From Apostichopus japonicus (Eukaryota > Echinodermata > Holothuroidea > Aspidochirotida > Stichopodidae): 64,000 nucleotides of DNA. Position 1 is the first letter of the stretch. Every line of letters begins with the position of its first letter. The DNA lies in assembly GCF_037975245.1 (NCBI RefSeq), contig NC_092570.1:16005918-16069917 (forward strand), in the 5' to 3' direction. The translations under genes were made by a program, and so were the position numbers. Below the pieces are notes generated by a model. The model ran no database searches and was not told the DNA's origin. It was given only the letters and a program-made list of their open reading frames with translations. This document shows, piece after piece, positions 24,401-36,213 of the stretch.

Positions 24401-27400
24401 GACCATACGGTACACGGTAATAGGGTTTACCGATCTTAAATTTAGTTATGATTAGTAATGTAGGCACTATATTAATAATGTGTGTCTGATCAATGGCAGC
24501 CCGTACAGTGCACGGTAAAAGGGTTTACCAATCTTAAATTTAATTATGATTATTAATGTAGGCACTACACACGTATAAATTAATATCAATAAATTACAAA
24601 TGTGTAGAAACTTAGCAGTTGAATAAAACTCAATACTGTCAACTCCTTTAATAGACTGTGTATAGCAGGCTGTCTATTGCTACAGATCATATAGCATTGG
24701 GGAATTTGAAGCTAATAACTTATGGTCCCAAAATTTAATTGGTGATAAAGCTTCTTAAAACTGTTTCAATAGAACACTGTATCTGAAAGTTCTCACTTTC
24801 AATATATTATTTTGCAGAAATACAGAGTCGGAGAACTGTCCAACCGGAGAACGATTAAACCTGAGAACAGTTCAACCGAGGAACAGTACAACCAGAGAGC
24901 TGTTCAACCGGATAACTATTCAACCTGGGAATGGTATCAACCTGAGAACAGTCCAACCGGAGGACGGTCCAACCGGATAACGGTTCAACCAGAGAACAGT
25001 TCCACCTGAGAACGGTTCAACTGGATAACGGTTCAACCAGAGAACGGTTCCACCTGAGAATGGTTCAACCGGAGAACAGCTCAACCTGAGAACGGTTCAA
25101 CCGGAGAATGGTTCAAATGGAGACCGGATATTCTGTTCTTTTTGATGATAACTCGTTAGGAACAGATACTCTGAAGGTGGCAGTAACATGCTTGTTGAAA
25201 TTTGGAGGAAAGTGTAACCATTATTCTACTCTCTAGCATATTTGGAAGGAAAAGAAATTGATGACAGATTTTCGATCCCGACTGTTGATTCGGTCGTCTT
25301 AAGAATTGATTTTCCCTGGATACTGTGTATATATATATATATACTCACTGCATTTGCCACAGCACGGTGCGAAGAGCATATTGAAGTCATGTTCGCAGTA
25401 TTTCCTCCCCTCAAACTGTAAAAAATGAAAAGAAAGAAAAAAAACAGGATGGGATTAATATCACCAATAGAGGATATAAGGGCATGCTGAGAGCTGTACT
25501 CTCATTGCAAACCATGACATTAAATTACGTCTGTTTCCTGTTGTTACGTGTTGCACTGAGTTGTGTACTGGCATACATACTGTACAGTACATATACTGTA
25601 CAGTAGTGTAACTGTTTCCAGAATCTTTCCACAGTACAGGTACAGTTGTTGACATTCAGGGTTTGAGGATTTTGAACTAACTTGGGTAAAAATAATTTGT
25701 GAAAGCAGTTTGGAACAGATAACAATATTTTTTATCATCTAGACATTGAGTTTGGTCAAACACATGTTACAATTGGAATAATACATGGATGCTATGCCTA
25801 CAGTATAAAGGCACTGTACCGTATGCCATGAAAAAGGCTATCAACAATACAGCTAGATACAAATATGGTCACATTTTTCTAGCTCTCTACAATATTACTA
25901 CAGTGCACATAAAGACTTGCACATACACCATATACTGTACAGTAATAATGTGTGGCCATGCTCAGACTAAAACTAAATACACAATGTTTCAATATTAAGA
26001 TCTACTTCCAATACCCAATGGGCCCGGTCCACCCCAACCAACTATTCTTCACGTAAGTTTCTGATGAAGGGCAAAATGTGCTCTACTCGGATTGTAGTAT
26101 CTCATATATATGGCCGTCGACCATTCTCTGTTGCATGAGGACCATGGTGAGAGTTTGGAATCAATCCTCAACACTGCAACGATTGAGAATGTATGCTGAT
26201 GTACCTACAGTAGGGGTACTCCCATGACCGAAATGGGTTTGTGACATTGCATGGGAAGTAAAAGAACTGAAGGTTTTACTACATGACATTGTTCACTTGG
26301 AACGAACTGTTACATCCCACTGACAAATTAAAACTGAGCTTTTAAAAGGAAACTTACAAAAAGACTTTTCTTTTCTACAAGAACATTTTTTGATGCTAAA
26401 CGACACTGAGCATTGATGGACTTTGGATATTAGGCGCTGACATAACTTTTTTTCATTGAATGATTGAACGATCGATCGATTTATTTATTGTAGCAAATTC
26501 AGCAGGCTCAGATATTATGAAGTATATACTGTACATACTGTTTGAATAAATTAACTTACCTTTTAAAATCATGTTTAGAAAAATTAAGTGATAGCAAATA
26601 GTAAAGTACTGTATATATGCAATTAAGTTCACACACATCTATGTGTCTGCCAAAATTGTCTAAAAGTTACAAAACTACATTACTAGTGTCCATGATGCGA
26701 AGATTAAATCATATTATTGAATAGAAGGGTACCATCACATTTGAGGTAAATGCTCAATTTCATATTTGTATTGCATACAGTACATGTACTGTACTAACTA
26801 GTCTACAGTATGTGTAAAACTTGGTGAAGTTCCCAAGCTACAATGTGTGGTGTGCAACAAAGGTATGCAGCCACTCCTTGCACAGTATGTGAACATGTTG
26901 TATACCATGTAGCCCTACGGTACATACAGTATATGTATTTTATAAACAATTTATCATGTACTGTGAAATTTGACAAGGTTTTTATGTAAGGACCTTACAG
27001 TTACATTCTAGTACAGTACTTAGCAACAGTACAGTAATTTCAGACATTTTTTACTGTACGCCAGGATGGACCATTTATATTACAGACTATGTACAGATGA
27101 TATATCATTATAATACCACATTTTACCCAGATCTTTTTAATTGAATATAGATAGGAAATTGGTCTATTCATCAAGGAATAAACACAGACAGGTTATTAGT
27201 TTCTCAGCCAGTTATGAATATTTCTTACTTGATGTACCTGTATTTGATAAGGACCGGTAAATCTACACCAAATGTTTAAACTGCACTGCCATGTATAACT
27301 TACTGTAGTGAATGTTATGTATGTCAGTGTTATCTAGTGTTAAGCAACAGTTCAAGAACTTGCAGCTCATTGTACAGTACCTATGACTCACAAAGACCTT

Positions 27401-30400
27401 ATTATCCTCCCTATTGAGTCATTGAAATATTACAATCAGAGGAATGCATACTGCAATATGTACCTGTATTAAACCAGAAGAAGTTATTTCTTAACATTAT
27501 AATGTATCCTACTTAAACATTAATGTTACATAATGACATACTATGAGTAAGTACTACTGTACAATGAATGTACAGTACACTAGTACAGAGTAACATACTG
27601 TAAACAAATTACTTAGTTCAAATGTTAACACTGTACTTGACTTACGAATGTTTTGACAAAATTATCATGTTTCAGACACCAATCTTGGAGGTTTTTCTTT
27701 GAAAAACTCCAGGTTTGAATTTTTTTTGGGTCTTCTGGGGGTGGGCCAGGGACCAGGGTGGGGGACCTGGAAGTTCTGCTGCATTATATTGCATTGCATT
27801 GAATCGTTGTACGCTGCCTGCACAATGTACAGGACACCATACTATACAGTGTAACGATAGCTGTATGGTGCAATATGGACATACTTGAACACTTTACAAT
27901 CCATAGCTCATCACTAATGCAAATCCTGAACTGCAGTTTGCATTTATCCCAATACCCAGAACAGCACAATGAGACTTTTTCATCATGCAATGTTTATTCT
28001 CAAAGCAGAGGTCAAAGGTTAATCTCCATATCAAACATATCCTGACTTACTGAACTATAATACTGTCTATATGTGATGTTTTTTATCATTGATCCTTGTG
28101 TGGAATAATTTACTTATATACAGTTTGGAATAGTGAGACTAGTTTTCATATAATAACAATAAAAATCTACTAAAATGCCCTTAGGTTGGATATCAATTTC
28201 AGGCGTCTTGGAAAACTAACTGTAAAGAGAAAAAGTTTTTTAAGGAGAGCAAAGAGTTGCTTTTAAGGAAAGCACAACTCTTTTGAAATGGAAATTATGT
28301 TAAGCTTCATATTTTGATCTTGAATAACAGAACCAAATGTTTGTTAAACTTTTCCTTGTAGATACACCAGTGTATGGTTAGAGGAGGGATTTATGGGATA
28401 TGATTAAAAAGGGGAAATGTTATGAAAGTTATCATACTGTTGTCAGTAAATACAAGCAAACTGATGTGTATGTTAAAGATATAGATTGCTTTCAGGTCTT
28501 GAATTAATATTATAAAATTTGGTGGGTTGGGGGAGTGTGGATAATTATTATAATGTGCAATGATGTCTTCAAACAGATTATGTAAGTGTCTTTTTTTGTA
28601 CTGTACTTCTAGGAAGGACCAAGTATATGAAGTATTTTATTTAAGAGAGAAATATTCAGAATCTATACAATTGCAGATACAAAGTATCAACATTAAGATT
28701 AATCCCAGGACAAGACTTATACTGTACATCTCCGTAAACCTTATCAATTTGCTCGCAATACACGGTGGTTTGACTATACCTGAAAGCAACCTTCACTGAA
28801 GTGTCAAAAGGCCAATTTCTCCTTCTGAATAATTTAAGGACAAAATCTGAGTACTTATCACCTATTTTCATGGAATGTAACAGTTCATCTACCCCCCCCC
28901 CCACCCCCTAAAAATAGGCTCTTGAATAAATAATCCAGCAGAGTAAAATGTTATAGCTCAGTGACCAATTCTCTCGAAGGAGCCTGAAACAGTAAATTAA
29001 AACATTGATGACAGTGAGGGTTAACGGTGTTGTAGACAGCAGGGGAAACAACAGAGTTAGAAGAAGTTGAACCTGGCATCCCGGACATGTTGGTTAGTCT
29101 CGGACTCTACAATATAACCCTTCATAAACACACACACACACATGTATGTAAATTCATAAGGGTATGGAAAGACTTTTCACAGGGGGGAAGGGGGGGCAGG
29201 TATTTTGCCCTGAAAATTTCTTTGACCGACAAACAATCATGACATGAATTTTTGGTTAAATTTGCCCCTAAAAATAAACCATTTTTTTTGCTGCCACCAA
29301 AAACCGCCACCCTGAGCCCTTGCCTTGTATGTCTACTAGTACTGTATCCTGTACAGTACATCACACTGTAACAGCCTGCTATAGTACATACAGTACAATA
29401 CAAGATATGATTATTACAGTGTGTGATCTCCTTCCATAGTTAAACCTGTACTTGTATATGTTTGTTGTTCAGGTACTGTACCTACATAGGCCTACCTTCG
29501 GCACTTTTGAAACTATTGAATGTTTACTTTCCTGTGATGAATGAATCAAAACGTTTCAAACCTTGAACTACAATTGTCTTCAAATGTGTGCTTAATTACT
29601 AAGCATACTGTTCATACAGTATTGCACATGCACTATACTATAAGCCACACACTGCAAATAGCTCAATGCCAATAACTTATTCAGTTTTGGGCTCCAGACA
29701 GTACTTTTTAGTACCTCCTTTTTACCCTGAAAACAATCACTAAACCCCAAGCACTGTATTCTATGGTACCACAGTAGGGCACAGTCCACTATACAACAAA
29801 CACTGTAATACTGGGGGAAGTAATCGATTATAACAGGACTCCATACTCCATAAAATACTGTCATAAAAATATGTTGCCATGGAAACTGCAGTGGGCGTAT
29901 TTATAGTCCTGCAGTACTCACTGCGGCACACTTTGTTGATTAAATGTCATGGCAAGGCAATAACACTGTACAATAGATATTCTTGCCTCAATGGGCAACA
30001 AATATAAAACAGCCGGATCTTGCTGCTTATATATACAGTAACTTCACTTGCAGAGTTATTTACAATCATAAAATTCCACAAGTAGAAAACAGAGGTTTTT
30101 ATTATTGAAGTGGTAACTGACTTGTGCAATTTGTCCTAGTAACATTATTTCTGTCAGGGGAAATTTCGGTCAGCAAATTGATACAGACTGTAGACTTTGC
30201 GAATGGTAGATTCGCTCAAAGGTGGTGGACGTTGACCCTGAAATGGTGGTCTGCAGGGGTGCAGTGCTAACATATACAAGTTTATAGACTTTAATGGAAA
30301 TGGTGCAATGTAGTAGGGTCAAGACTGGTGATATGACGTATTACATCTTCTTACCAACCTATGGGTTTAATCAGCTACTGAAATATTAACTGGAGTATAT

Positions 30401-31923
30401 CAATTTTAAAGGAACCTTTCTTCATCTTGTGTTGAGCTTGCTACAAGGTTCTTTAAAGCGATCCCATAAACAGCAAGCAGTTCTTTATATAGTACTTAGT
30501 AGCTTATTAACAGCCAAGTTTCAAGTCGAAAAAGAAAAGTCTCAAAACATGAATATGAGGACACTTATAATGATTGATGATATTTGAATGGCAAAAGAAT
30601 ATAATAAGCCATAAAAAGTTAATGACATTACATTATGCTCTTCATTGAATGTGTTGCAAACTATTATCGAAACAAAAACAAAAAATCCAGATGTGTTGCT
30701 TACTGAGATATTTAAGTAAGAAAAGATGAACATGGGGAGCAGTCTCATAAATATTATGAATGGGTACATATTACCAGGGACACACTGCATACAGACTGTA
30801 CAATATGTAGGCTACATTACTTAGCTTTGTATGTTAACCAATTTAATAACTTTCAAGACTGTTTTCATAGTGTGGTATGTACTCTGCTTCAATGTTTAAC
30901 ATGTAATTAGGTAAACACAGAGCACATTGCTGAACATACAAAATGGAACATTAGAAAAGGAATGCTATCTTAAGGCAGTTTTCTATTATTTTTAAAATTT
31001 TTAAAACAAATTTTTTTTAACATAAACTTTAGGATTAACAACTGTTAAGGGCAAACAAACTTTGTTAACCTCAAAACTGTTTTAAACCTTCAAGACAGTA
31101 ATGCCCATAAACAAATTGCAGAAGCTTACTGGCATGAATATTTATGAACCATAATACTTACCTGTCCAACCTACATGTATGCACTCCAAGGTCTTCCTTA
31201 CAGGTCTACTAAAACTTGATAAACATTTTAGGACTGAATCCCCCGTCAAGAGTTAAGGGAATTATGCAAAGTCATTTATTCCATGAATAGTTGTACTGAT
31301 ATATCCAGCAAGCAAAATTAAATGTCAGTTGTAGTTGCACACAATGTAATCGTATGCTTTTCCAGACCGTGCAAAACCATAGTTTGGGAAAGCAAGATGG
31401 AATCTTGAACAAAATGGTATCCGATTGAACTTTACAGTGTATATTTCAAAGTTAGCTCTGGTAACATGTAACAAACGATAAAATTTAGCAAATTTTTATT
31501 CAGTACAAGTACAGGAGAAAGAAATTGAGCTCACCTCAAAAAAGGTTCCTTCAGGAAATGGTTGAAAACATTGGGCACATCTTTAATAAAGAGAAAAGGA
31601 TTTTAGTTATTAATGTACCATATACCGATAAAGGGAATTATTGAAAATTTAGTTTCAATTTTGTAAAAACTATTTAAATCAAGTTTTGGAACATTGATGG
31701 GAGGAACAATGAGGGAGAAGATAGAGGGGTGAGGGGGTTGTTGGTACATTTAGAGGGGAAAAGACAGTTAAAACAATTTAGTGGTTAATTTACTGCCTAC
31801 TTTTTAATTTATATATACTTACACAAAACAATCTTCGTGCCAGCATTCTCCACCAGAATTGACTATTCTCTCGTCTAACTTGAATCCGTCATGACATCGA
31901 GTACAGAGGGCTGTGGATGCCAT
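15300..31923 (-). CDS. LIMS1: PINCH (LIMS1/LIMS2-type) five-LIM focal-adhesion adaptor, complete, 12 coding exons
   Basis: PINCH is a LIM-only adaptor of focal adhesions. It binds integrin-linked kinase through its first LIM domain and forms the ILK-PINCH-parvin complex. Coding exons in transcript order: 31923-31823, 31580-31535, 25415-25349, 22245-22125, 21548-21508, 20291-20261, 19137-19060, 18325-18175, 17737-17645, 17260-17212, 16705-16630, 15420-15300. Every intron has GT and AG ends and the phases close, giving 975 bases, 324 residues plus stop (human LIMS1 is 325). Zinc ligands are present in all five LIM domains: LIM1 C7, C10, H29, C32, C35, C38, C56, D59; LIM2 C68 to C118; LIM3 C132 to C181; LIM4 C190 to H240; LIM5 C249 to C300. 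LIM5 has H272 where the vertebrate protein has Cys, still a legal ligand. The C-tail is basic (KRRIKKN...) and short. A single-copy PINCH is expected in invertebrates, so the vertebrate symbol marks family only. Introns carry MITEs and minisatellites. Confidence 0.97.
16138..16400 (+). mobile_element. copy 1 of a TIR MITE family (right-truncated)
   Basis: GTTAAAGGGTGTGAAGACTT at about 16137 starts a 260-bp segment that also occurs, with the same order of blocks (CACCACCATCGAT..CCAGAAAATA, ACACAGCTTGCTACC, GATAACAAGGTATCACATTT), at 34494-34866 and in opposite orientation at 53819-54200. The copy stops after AAAGTTAA without the second terminus. It lies in the last intron of PINCH. Confidence 0.8.
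16630..16705 (-). CDS. LIMS1: PINCH coding exon 11 (LIM5 core)
   Basis: Encodes [20 protein letters not shown] plus LLNT. CAG acceptor at 16708-16706, donor GTAAGC at 16629-16624. Split codons at both ends (enters phase 1, leaves phase 2). Confidence 0.95.
17212..17260 (-). CDS. LIMS1: PINCH coding exon 10 (LIM5 first zinc knuckle half)
   Basis: 49-bp exon encoding [20 protein letters not shown] acceptor at 17264-17261, donor GTAAGT at 17211-17206. Its first zinc ligands are C249 and C252. Confidence 0.95.
17645..17737 (-). CDS. LIMS1: PINCH coding exon 9 (LIM4 second half)
   Basis: Exactly 31 codons beginning [18 protein letters not shown] and ending CETHYNQ, almost identical to the vertebrate segment. 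Phase 0 at both ends, donor GTATAT. Confidence 0.97.
18175..18325 (-). CDS. LIMS1: PINCH coding exon 8 (end of LIM3, first half of LIM4)
   Basis: 151 bp encoding [20 protein letters not shown] and then [15 protein letters not shown]...QWHVE. Acceptor ATAG at 18329-18326, donor GTGTGT. This is the largest internal exon. Confidence 0.97.
19060..19137 (-). CDS. LIMS1: PINCH coding exon 7 (LIM3 core)
   Basis: Encodes [12 protein letters not shown] and then [14 protein letters not shown] acceptor at 19140-19138, donor GTAAGT. Split codons complete H136 and G162. Confidence 0.95.
20261..20291 (-). CDS. LIMS1: PINCH coding exon 6 (31-bp micro-exon, start of LIM3)
   Basis: Only 31 bp. It encodes SGKHICYKC with split codons on both sides (S126 and H136). 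Acceptor ATAG, donor GTAAGT. It is needed to keep the frame and supplies zinc ligands C132 and C135. Confidence 0.93.
21508..21548 (-). CDS. LIMS1: PINCH coding exon 5 (41-bp micro-exon, end of LIM2)
   Basis: Encodes [13 protein letters not shown], containing the final LIM2 ligands C115 and C118. Acceptor CAAG, donor GTAAGT. Confidence 0.93.
22125..22245 (-). CDS. LIMS1: PINCH coding exon 4 (LIM2)
   Basis: Encodes [20 protein letters not shown] and then [19 protein letters not shown]. Acceptor AAAG at 22249-22246, donor GTAAGG. Phase fits exons 3 and 5. Confidence 0.96.
24383..24568. repeat. tandem duplication, 98-bp period
   Basis: TGTGTCTGATCAATGGC... is repeated head to tail (24383-24480 and 24481-24568) with about 90 percent identity. 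It lies in PINCH intron 3. Confidence 0.9.
24827..25125. repeat. 16-bp minisatellite (GAGAACGGTTCAACCG-type)
   Basis: About 19 tandem copies of a 16-bp unit, with variants such as GATAACGGTTCAACCA and GAGAACAGTTCCACCT. The unit length is not a multiple of three. It lies in PINCH intron 3. Confidence 0.93.
25349..25415 (-). CDS. LIMS1: PINCH coding exon 3 (LIM1-LIM2 junction)
   Basis: Encodes [20 protein letters not shown] and then KC. ACAG acceptor at 25419-25416, donor GTGAGT at 25348-25343. It contributes the last LIM1 ligands and the first LIM2 ligands. Confidence 0.97.
25420..31534. other. PINCH intron 2, 6.1 kb, GTAC-palindrome rich
   Basis: No second gene is seen in this intron. It is unusually rich in the word TACTGTACAGTA and close variants (for example 25577-25606, 25933-25943, 26777-26797, 27558-27582, 29339-29362), and has a C-run at 28892-28902 and a G-rich patch at 29180-29200. 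Short open frames here show no conserved protein. Confidence 0.6.
31535..31580 (-). CDS. LIMS1: PINCH coding exon 2 (LIM1 second half)
   Basis: 46 bp encoding [15 protein letters not shown], close to the vertebrate sequence. Acceptor AAAG, donor GTGAGC. Confidence 0.97.
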
Positions 31924-31930
31924 GTCTGAC
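31823..31930 (-). CDS. LIMS1: PINCH coding exon 1 with start codon
   Basis: The exon starts after CACAG at 31935-31931. Translation begins at ATG 31923-31921, 7 bases into the exon, and gives [20 protein letters not shown]... to DCFV. Donor GTAAGT at 31822-31817. The acceptor just upstream means that at least one 5' UTR exon lies further right. A longer open frame through the acceptor is intronic. Confidence 0.95.
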
Positions 31931-31935
31931 CTGTG

Positions 31936-34490
31936 ACGAAAATTATCACATTTATGTAGCAAAAATATGGTAATAATTATTTGGAGATTCTTCTTAAAAC
32001 AATTACACAATTAGTGCTGTAGAATTGTCTGACTACAATAAAGTCAAAAAATATGAAATTTGTCTTGAGAACTTGGTGAACTACACTATGGACAGAAAGA
32101 ACACTTCCCCCTTCCCTTCCCTACCATCCCCCTAGTGTGCGAGAACTTCCCACAAAAACCGACACACTTTTCTGATAAATTATGATGAAATAATATCTGA
32201 CAGGATAATAACATAAATCAGCATGACCGGTGAAAGTTATGTACTCATTGTTTAGAAGCTTTACAGACGTAACTTAGCAGAGCTGGTCAGGCATCACGTA
32301 AATCCTATTTCAAATGTATTGAATGACACTGTATGTGCACAACTTTTACAACATACAGCTTTTTATAGATATATCCACTTGTAAGTGGCCTCTGACAGGT
32401 CCACCTCTGAAATGTATCCACTTTGGATATATATCCCTACCAGCAGTTCAAAAGCTTTCGACAGTAAAGGTCTCAGCAGGTCTAGTATTTACAGTAAGCG
32501 ATAAATGACTACATAGGCATTATTACTTTGCGAAATATATCACCATGGATAACTACTACTTGATGGAATCCAGTTGGATACTGTAGGACTAGCCTAGATT
32601 AAAAAGTTTATTAGGGTCTCAGTTAGGCCTAGGCCTACCAAGTAACACAGAAATTGGCACAGTAAGCCTGCTTGTACTGTACTAACATCAAACCTTGAAT
32701 GAAAACTGCCATCAGAAATGCTACTTGTCATCAAAACTTGATACATATCTGGCGAAATCTTTATAAAACTGAGCAAGTTGGGGCTAACTGTTGGAAGGAA
32801 ATTTCAGCACCGTAACAGCTTAACGTGTTCCCAAATTTGGCGACCCCCAGAATCGAATGAATTCATAACTTATGAAAACAAGTTGCAAGTCCCCATCTGA
32901 TACACTAGTGGTTATGCTAGAGTGTTGCCATTGTGACATGGACTATTTGTGGAAGTGCAGTTTGTTCGTTTACTTGTTTAGGGGGTGGGAGGGGAGAAAA
33001 TATAGTTAGAAACACTTTCAGGCGAATGATAATTTTTAAATTGTAAGTCTGGCAAGCATTAGACTCTGACTCTGAGTAATACTTCATAGGCCTAAATTAG
33101 GCTTTGAAATTACTCTTGCTTATGCCTAACTTTTACTTTTGTTAGGCTGGTACTATTTTAGTGGCCTCCACTAGGTCTACATAATACATTAACTTGATAC
33201 GCCGTTCCACTAGGCCTAACGTTAGTAATGTAATCATCAATATACTTAATACGAGATGCCTAAATTAATTATGTTTAGTTGTAACCTTAGGGCCTATGAT
33301 GAATGCCAGTAAGGTGAAAAATATGTGTGGAATTCCATCCTAGCCTGCGGGAATACCTTACACAGCAGTGAACAAGTGCTGAATGACTAGCAACTTACGT
33401 TGTGCGTGAAATATTAAAACAGAAACTGACGATACGGATGAAAGGAAGGATAAAGAAACGTTTGAAAATTTGAAGATAGTCCTCGCACAACCAGCTTCCG
33501 TATGACTGTCAACTTGAACTTACGCTTTTGTCATGGGCGGCATGAATACTTCAATTGATTGCTAGGCAAATAGCGGAAAGGTGGGTCAATGAAATCTTGT
33601 CAGGATATCGGAAGCTGACAGACTTGTGTATATTCTGATATAGCGTCCTCTCTTTTCAAGTCTTACAGCCTGTGCATATGTGATCGTGAAGAAAGATATG
33701 TTTGCGCCCTCTATTACAGAAACATGTAACGATAGAAAAGAGCAAAGGAATTTATGGCAAGAAATTGATTCGAACCAGTGACCTGTTGATTACAAGGGAG
33801 AAAATGTCATTTGACCATGCAAAAGTCCCTTTGACTTGCACACTGAAATATCACAGCAATGTCGTTTCTTTCTAGATGTTCTCACTCTATCAAAGTTACC
33901 CCTCACAGGACAGCTGGCGTGTTGTCCACTCAAATTTCCTTATCACGACCATGTAAATCTTTAGCAACGAAGCCAAACTTTTTCGACACCTGTAAACAAT
34001 CCTCTTTACTTACCACTTAACAAATTCATTACACATGCGGCCCGAGAGTCAATTAGGGAATCCTGAAATATCATGGAGGATGATTGAAACATATGGGATA
34101 AAGGGATAGCATAAATTTCACTTTCATAATGAAAATTAAAAATGACGGTTGTTCGTTGGTATAATCCAAGCGCGCTCAATAAATGGTTGCTTGAATCACG
34201 TCATCACATTCTTTTCTACACTTGTGTTCTTACCCATCGGTTAATTAACTGAACTGTCAGAACATGGGACGCCATTCCCAACATTTTTCTCGGATTTCCC
34301 TGGGTTGACATATATTGGTGTTGTACCACAATTAATTGCAGGAGGTTCATAATGAGCATTTCTTGCGACAATGGTTAGCCTTCCAGGCGGATGTACCCAG
34401 CGGATGTACATTTTATGGAATGGTGATTTATTTAGAGATGGTCTTCAATTACATATCAATATCATTAGCAGATTCATAAATCTGAAAAAT
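31936..34490. promoter_or_regulatory. presumed 5' region of PINCH, part of a head-to-head intergenic region
   Basis: No further coding exon is seen between the PINCH start exon and the MITE at 34494. Promoter elements are not identified by motif. The location follows only from gene orientation. Confidence 0.3.
33399..33530 (-). other. possible PINCH 5' UTR exon
   Basis: Two strong minus-strand donors (GTAAGT at 33398-33393 and at 33523-33518) lie upstream of the start exon, each with no upstream ATG frame needed. Either could end the non-coding first exon. This rests on splice motifs only. Confidence 0.25.
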
Positions 34491-34493
34491 TAT

Positions 34494-34866
34494 GTTAAAG
34501 TGTTTGAAGACTCGCGCAAAAAGAAACGTCTAATGCCGGTAATCTGACCTATTTTCGAATGAGGTGTAACAGAAGTGTTAGACACCACCATCGATCCCAG
34601 AAAATACACACACAGCTTGCTACCGTCGGTAATTAGACACTACTGTACAGTCAGTACATACAACTGCGGTCAATACCCACACCACAGTGTACAAACGATA
34701 CAGCGATGGGCATCTCAGGTCCAGCTAAAGATAACAAGGTATCACATTTCATTACTGTCTGCATTTTGTAGCGACAAGAGAAAAAACTTCACTTGCAAGC
34801 AACGGAAAGTTAACTTTTAAAAGATGGCGGCACACTGTTTGGGCGAGTCTTCAATGCCTTTAAAAC
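34494..34866. mobile_element. copy 2 of the TIR MITE family (complete)
   Basis: Left end GTTAAAGTGTTTGAAGACTC and right end GAGTCTTCAATGCCTTTAAA are inverted complements over about 25 bp. Relative to copy 1 it has an extra segment (about 34643-34705) that is also present in copy 3, so copy 1 is the deleted form. The target duplication could not be decided. Confidence 0.85.
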
Positions 34867-34869
34867 CTC

Positions 34870-35998
34870 AACTTTAGCGAAAGAATCTAACAATGTAGTT
34901 TTATTTTCGATGAAATGACCTCTCACTTACTCTATTTCAACTGTCCACACTGAATATAGTATATTTATTTGCGTTATACTACCTTTATGGGAAATTCCCC
35001 ACGATGAATTTAAAGATAGGCTATTAGCGCGTATTTCAGATTAAGTTGCAAAGCTGAACTTGAGATTAGCAGATCAATAACATTCTAATTGAATTCGTTA
35101 TATCACTATATAAACCTGGCATGTGATTGAACAGAGAAAATGTATATATCAGTACTTAATTATGAGATGATATAGTCGCCTTCATAAAGCTATTTCTATG
35201 TGATCTACCAATAGCCTTAACATATTGAGTAACCTACAAATACATTGTATATTATGACAGTCGACTATCCTTGGCATGCCGTAGCCAATCCGTGACTTTC
35301 ACGCCACCTTCAAAATGAAGTCAGTAAGGCTATACCAAATCCGAGCATGCTTCGAAATGTAAACACCAATTACTAGGTTACGTCACATTGCAAATATTAC
35401 AACTGCCCCCGCAAATGCACACCATTAAGTTTGTGCATCATAACACAGAGTGATAACACTTAATGAGCAGATCCGAAGCTGGTATGAGGACGATGGTGGG
35501 ATACTGAAATTGTGATCTTCCATAGGCCTAGGCTAGAGTTTAGTGTTACTTCGGCATACAGTCCTTACGCTAAGTAAGCTGCTGTATTATAAATACTGGT
35601 ACTGACCACTAAATTAGACATAGGCCTAATAAATGCCTTAACTGAGGCGCTAACGTCTTTGGTATTTACTTCTGCTCGTATGTTGTTACTGAGCAAGTTC
35701 TGTCTTGCATACGTGACATTATGAACGAAGGATGTAGGCAAGGGGATGGATAGTGAATTACTGTTGATCATGAAAGTATGGCGGAGATATTGTGTTAGAT
35801 CTGATATTTCAATGCTAATAATGCCAAAGTTTAATATTTATGTACTTATATGCTAGTTTAATGGAATACTGGATACTTATGATGTGGTATGTGGAATATC
35901 GTGGCATGTTGTAACTTTTTTTTTTTAATGCAGCAATTCGAAAAAGTTGTCGTAATTACTTCTTTTTTTTTATATGGTTAATGTTTTTCTTTTCTACA
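34870..35998. promoter_or_regulatory. presumed 5' region of the TMLHE-like gene
   Basis: The first coding exon is preceded by an acceptor at 35996-35999, so a non-coding first exon and promoter should lie in this stretch or just left of it. No specific motif is claimed. Confidence 0.3.
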
Positions 35999-35999
35999 G

Positions 36000-36213
36000 G
36001 ATCATTGATCTTCACATCACATTGACAGCTGTTAAATCTGAGGGTTCAAAATGACCCATTGCCTACGGCTATTACAAAGGCCGTATCAAACTCTTGGATG
36101 TTTGCCTGCCAGATTCTCGTGCTATTCAAATGTCGCTAGAGGAAAAATACAGACTTCAAGCTCTTCATCATGTGACCTTAACTCGGTATATTTGAAGAAA
36201 TGTTCAGGTTTTG
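36000..36213 (+). CDS. TMLHE: TMLHE-like coding exon 1: start codon and mitochondrial presequence
   Basis: Acceptor TTTCTACAG ends at 35999, ATG at 36051, donor GTGAGT at 36214. The 54 codons begin MTHCLRLLQRPYQTLGCLPA and are rich in R, L, S and C, with no acidic residue before about residue 42, as in mitochondrial targeting peptides. It leaves in phase 1 with G, which fits the GT at the start of the exon at 43475 and makes a glycine. Membership in the gene is inferred from phase and expected localisation, not from conserved sequence. Confidence 0.75.

Noticed and set aside
24812-25125. Possible CRISPR-like array of short regular repeats
   Set aside because: The units are directly contiguous 16-mers without spacers, in a eukaryotic intron. 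It is a minisatellite.
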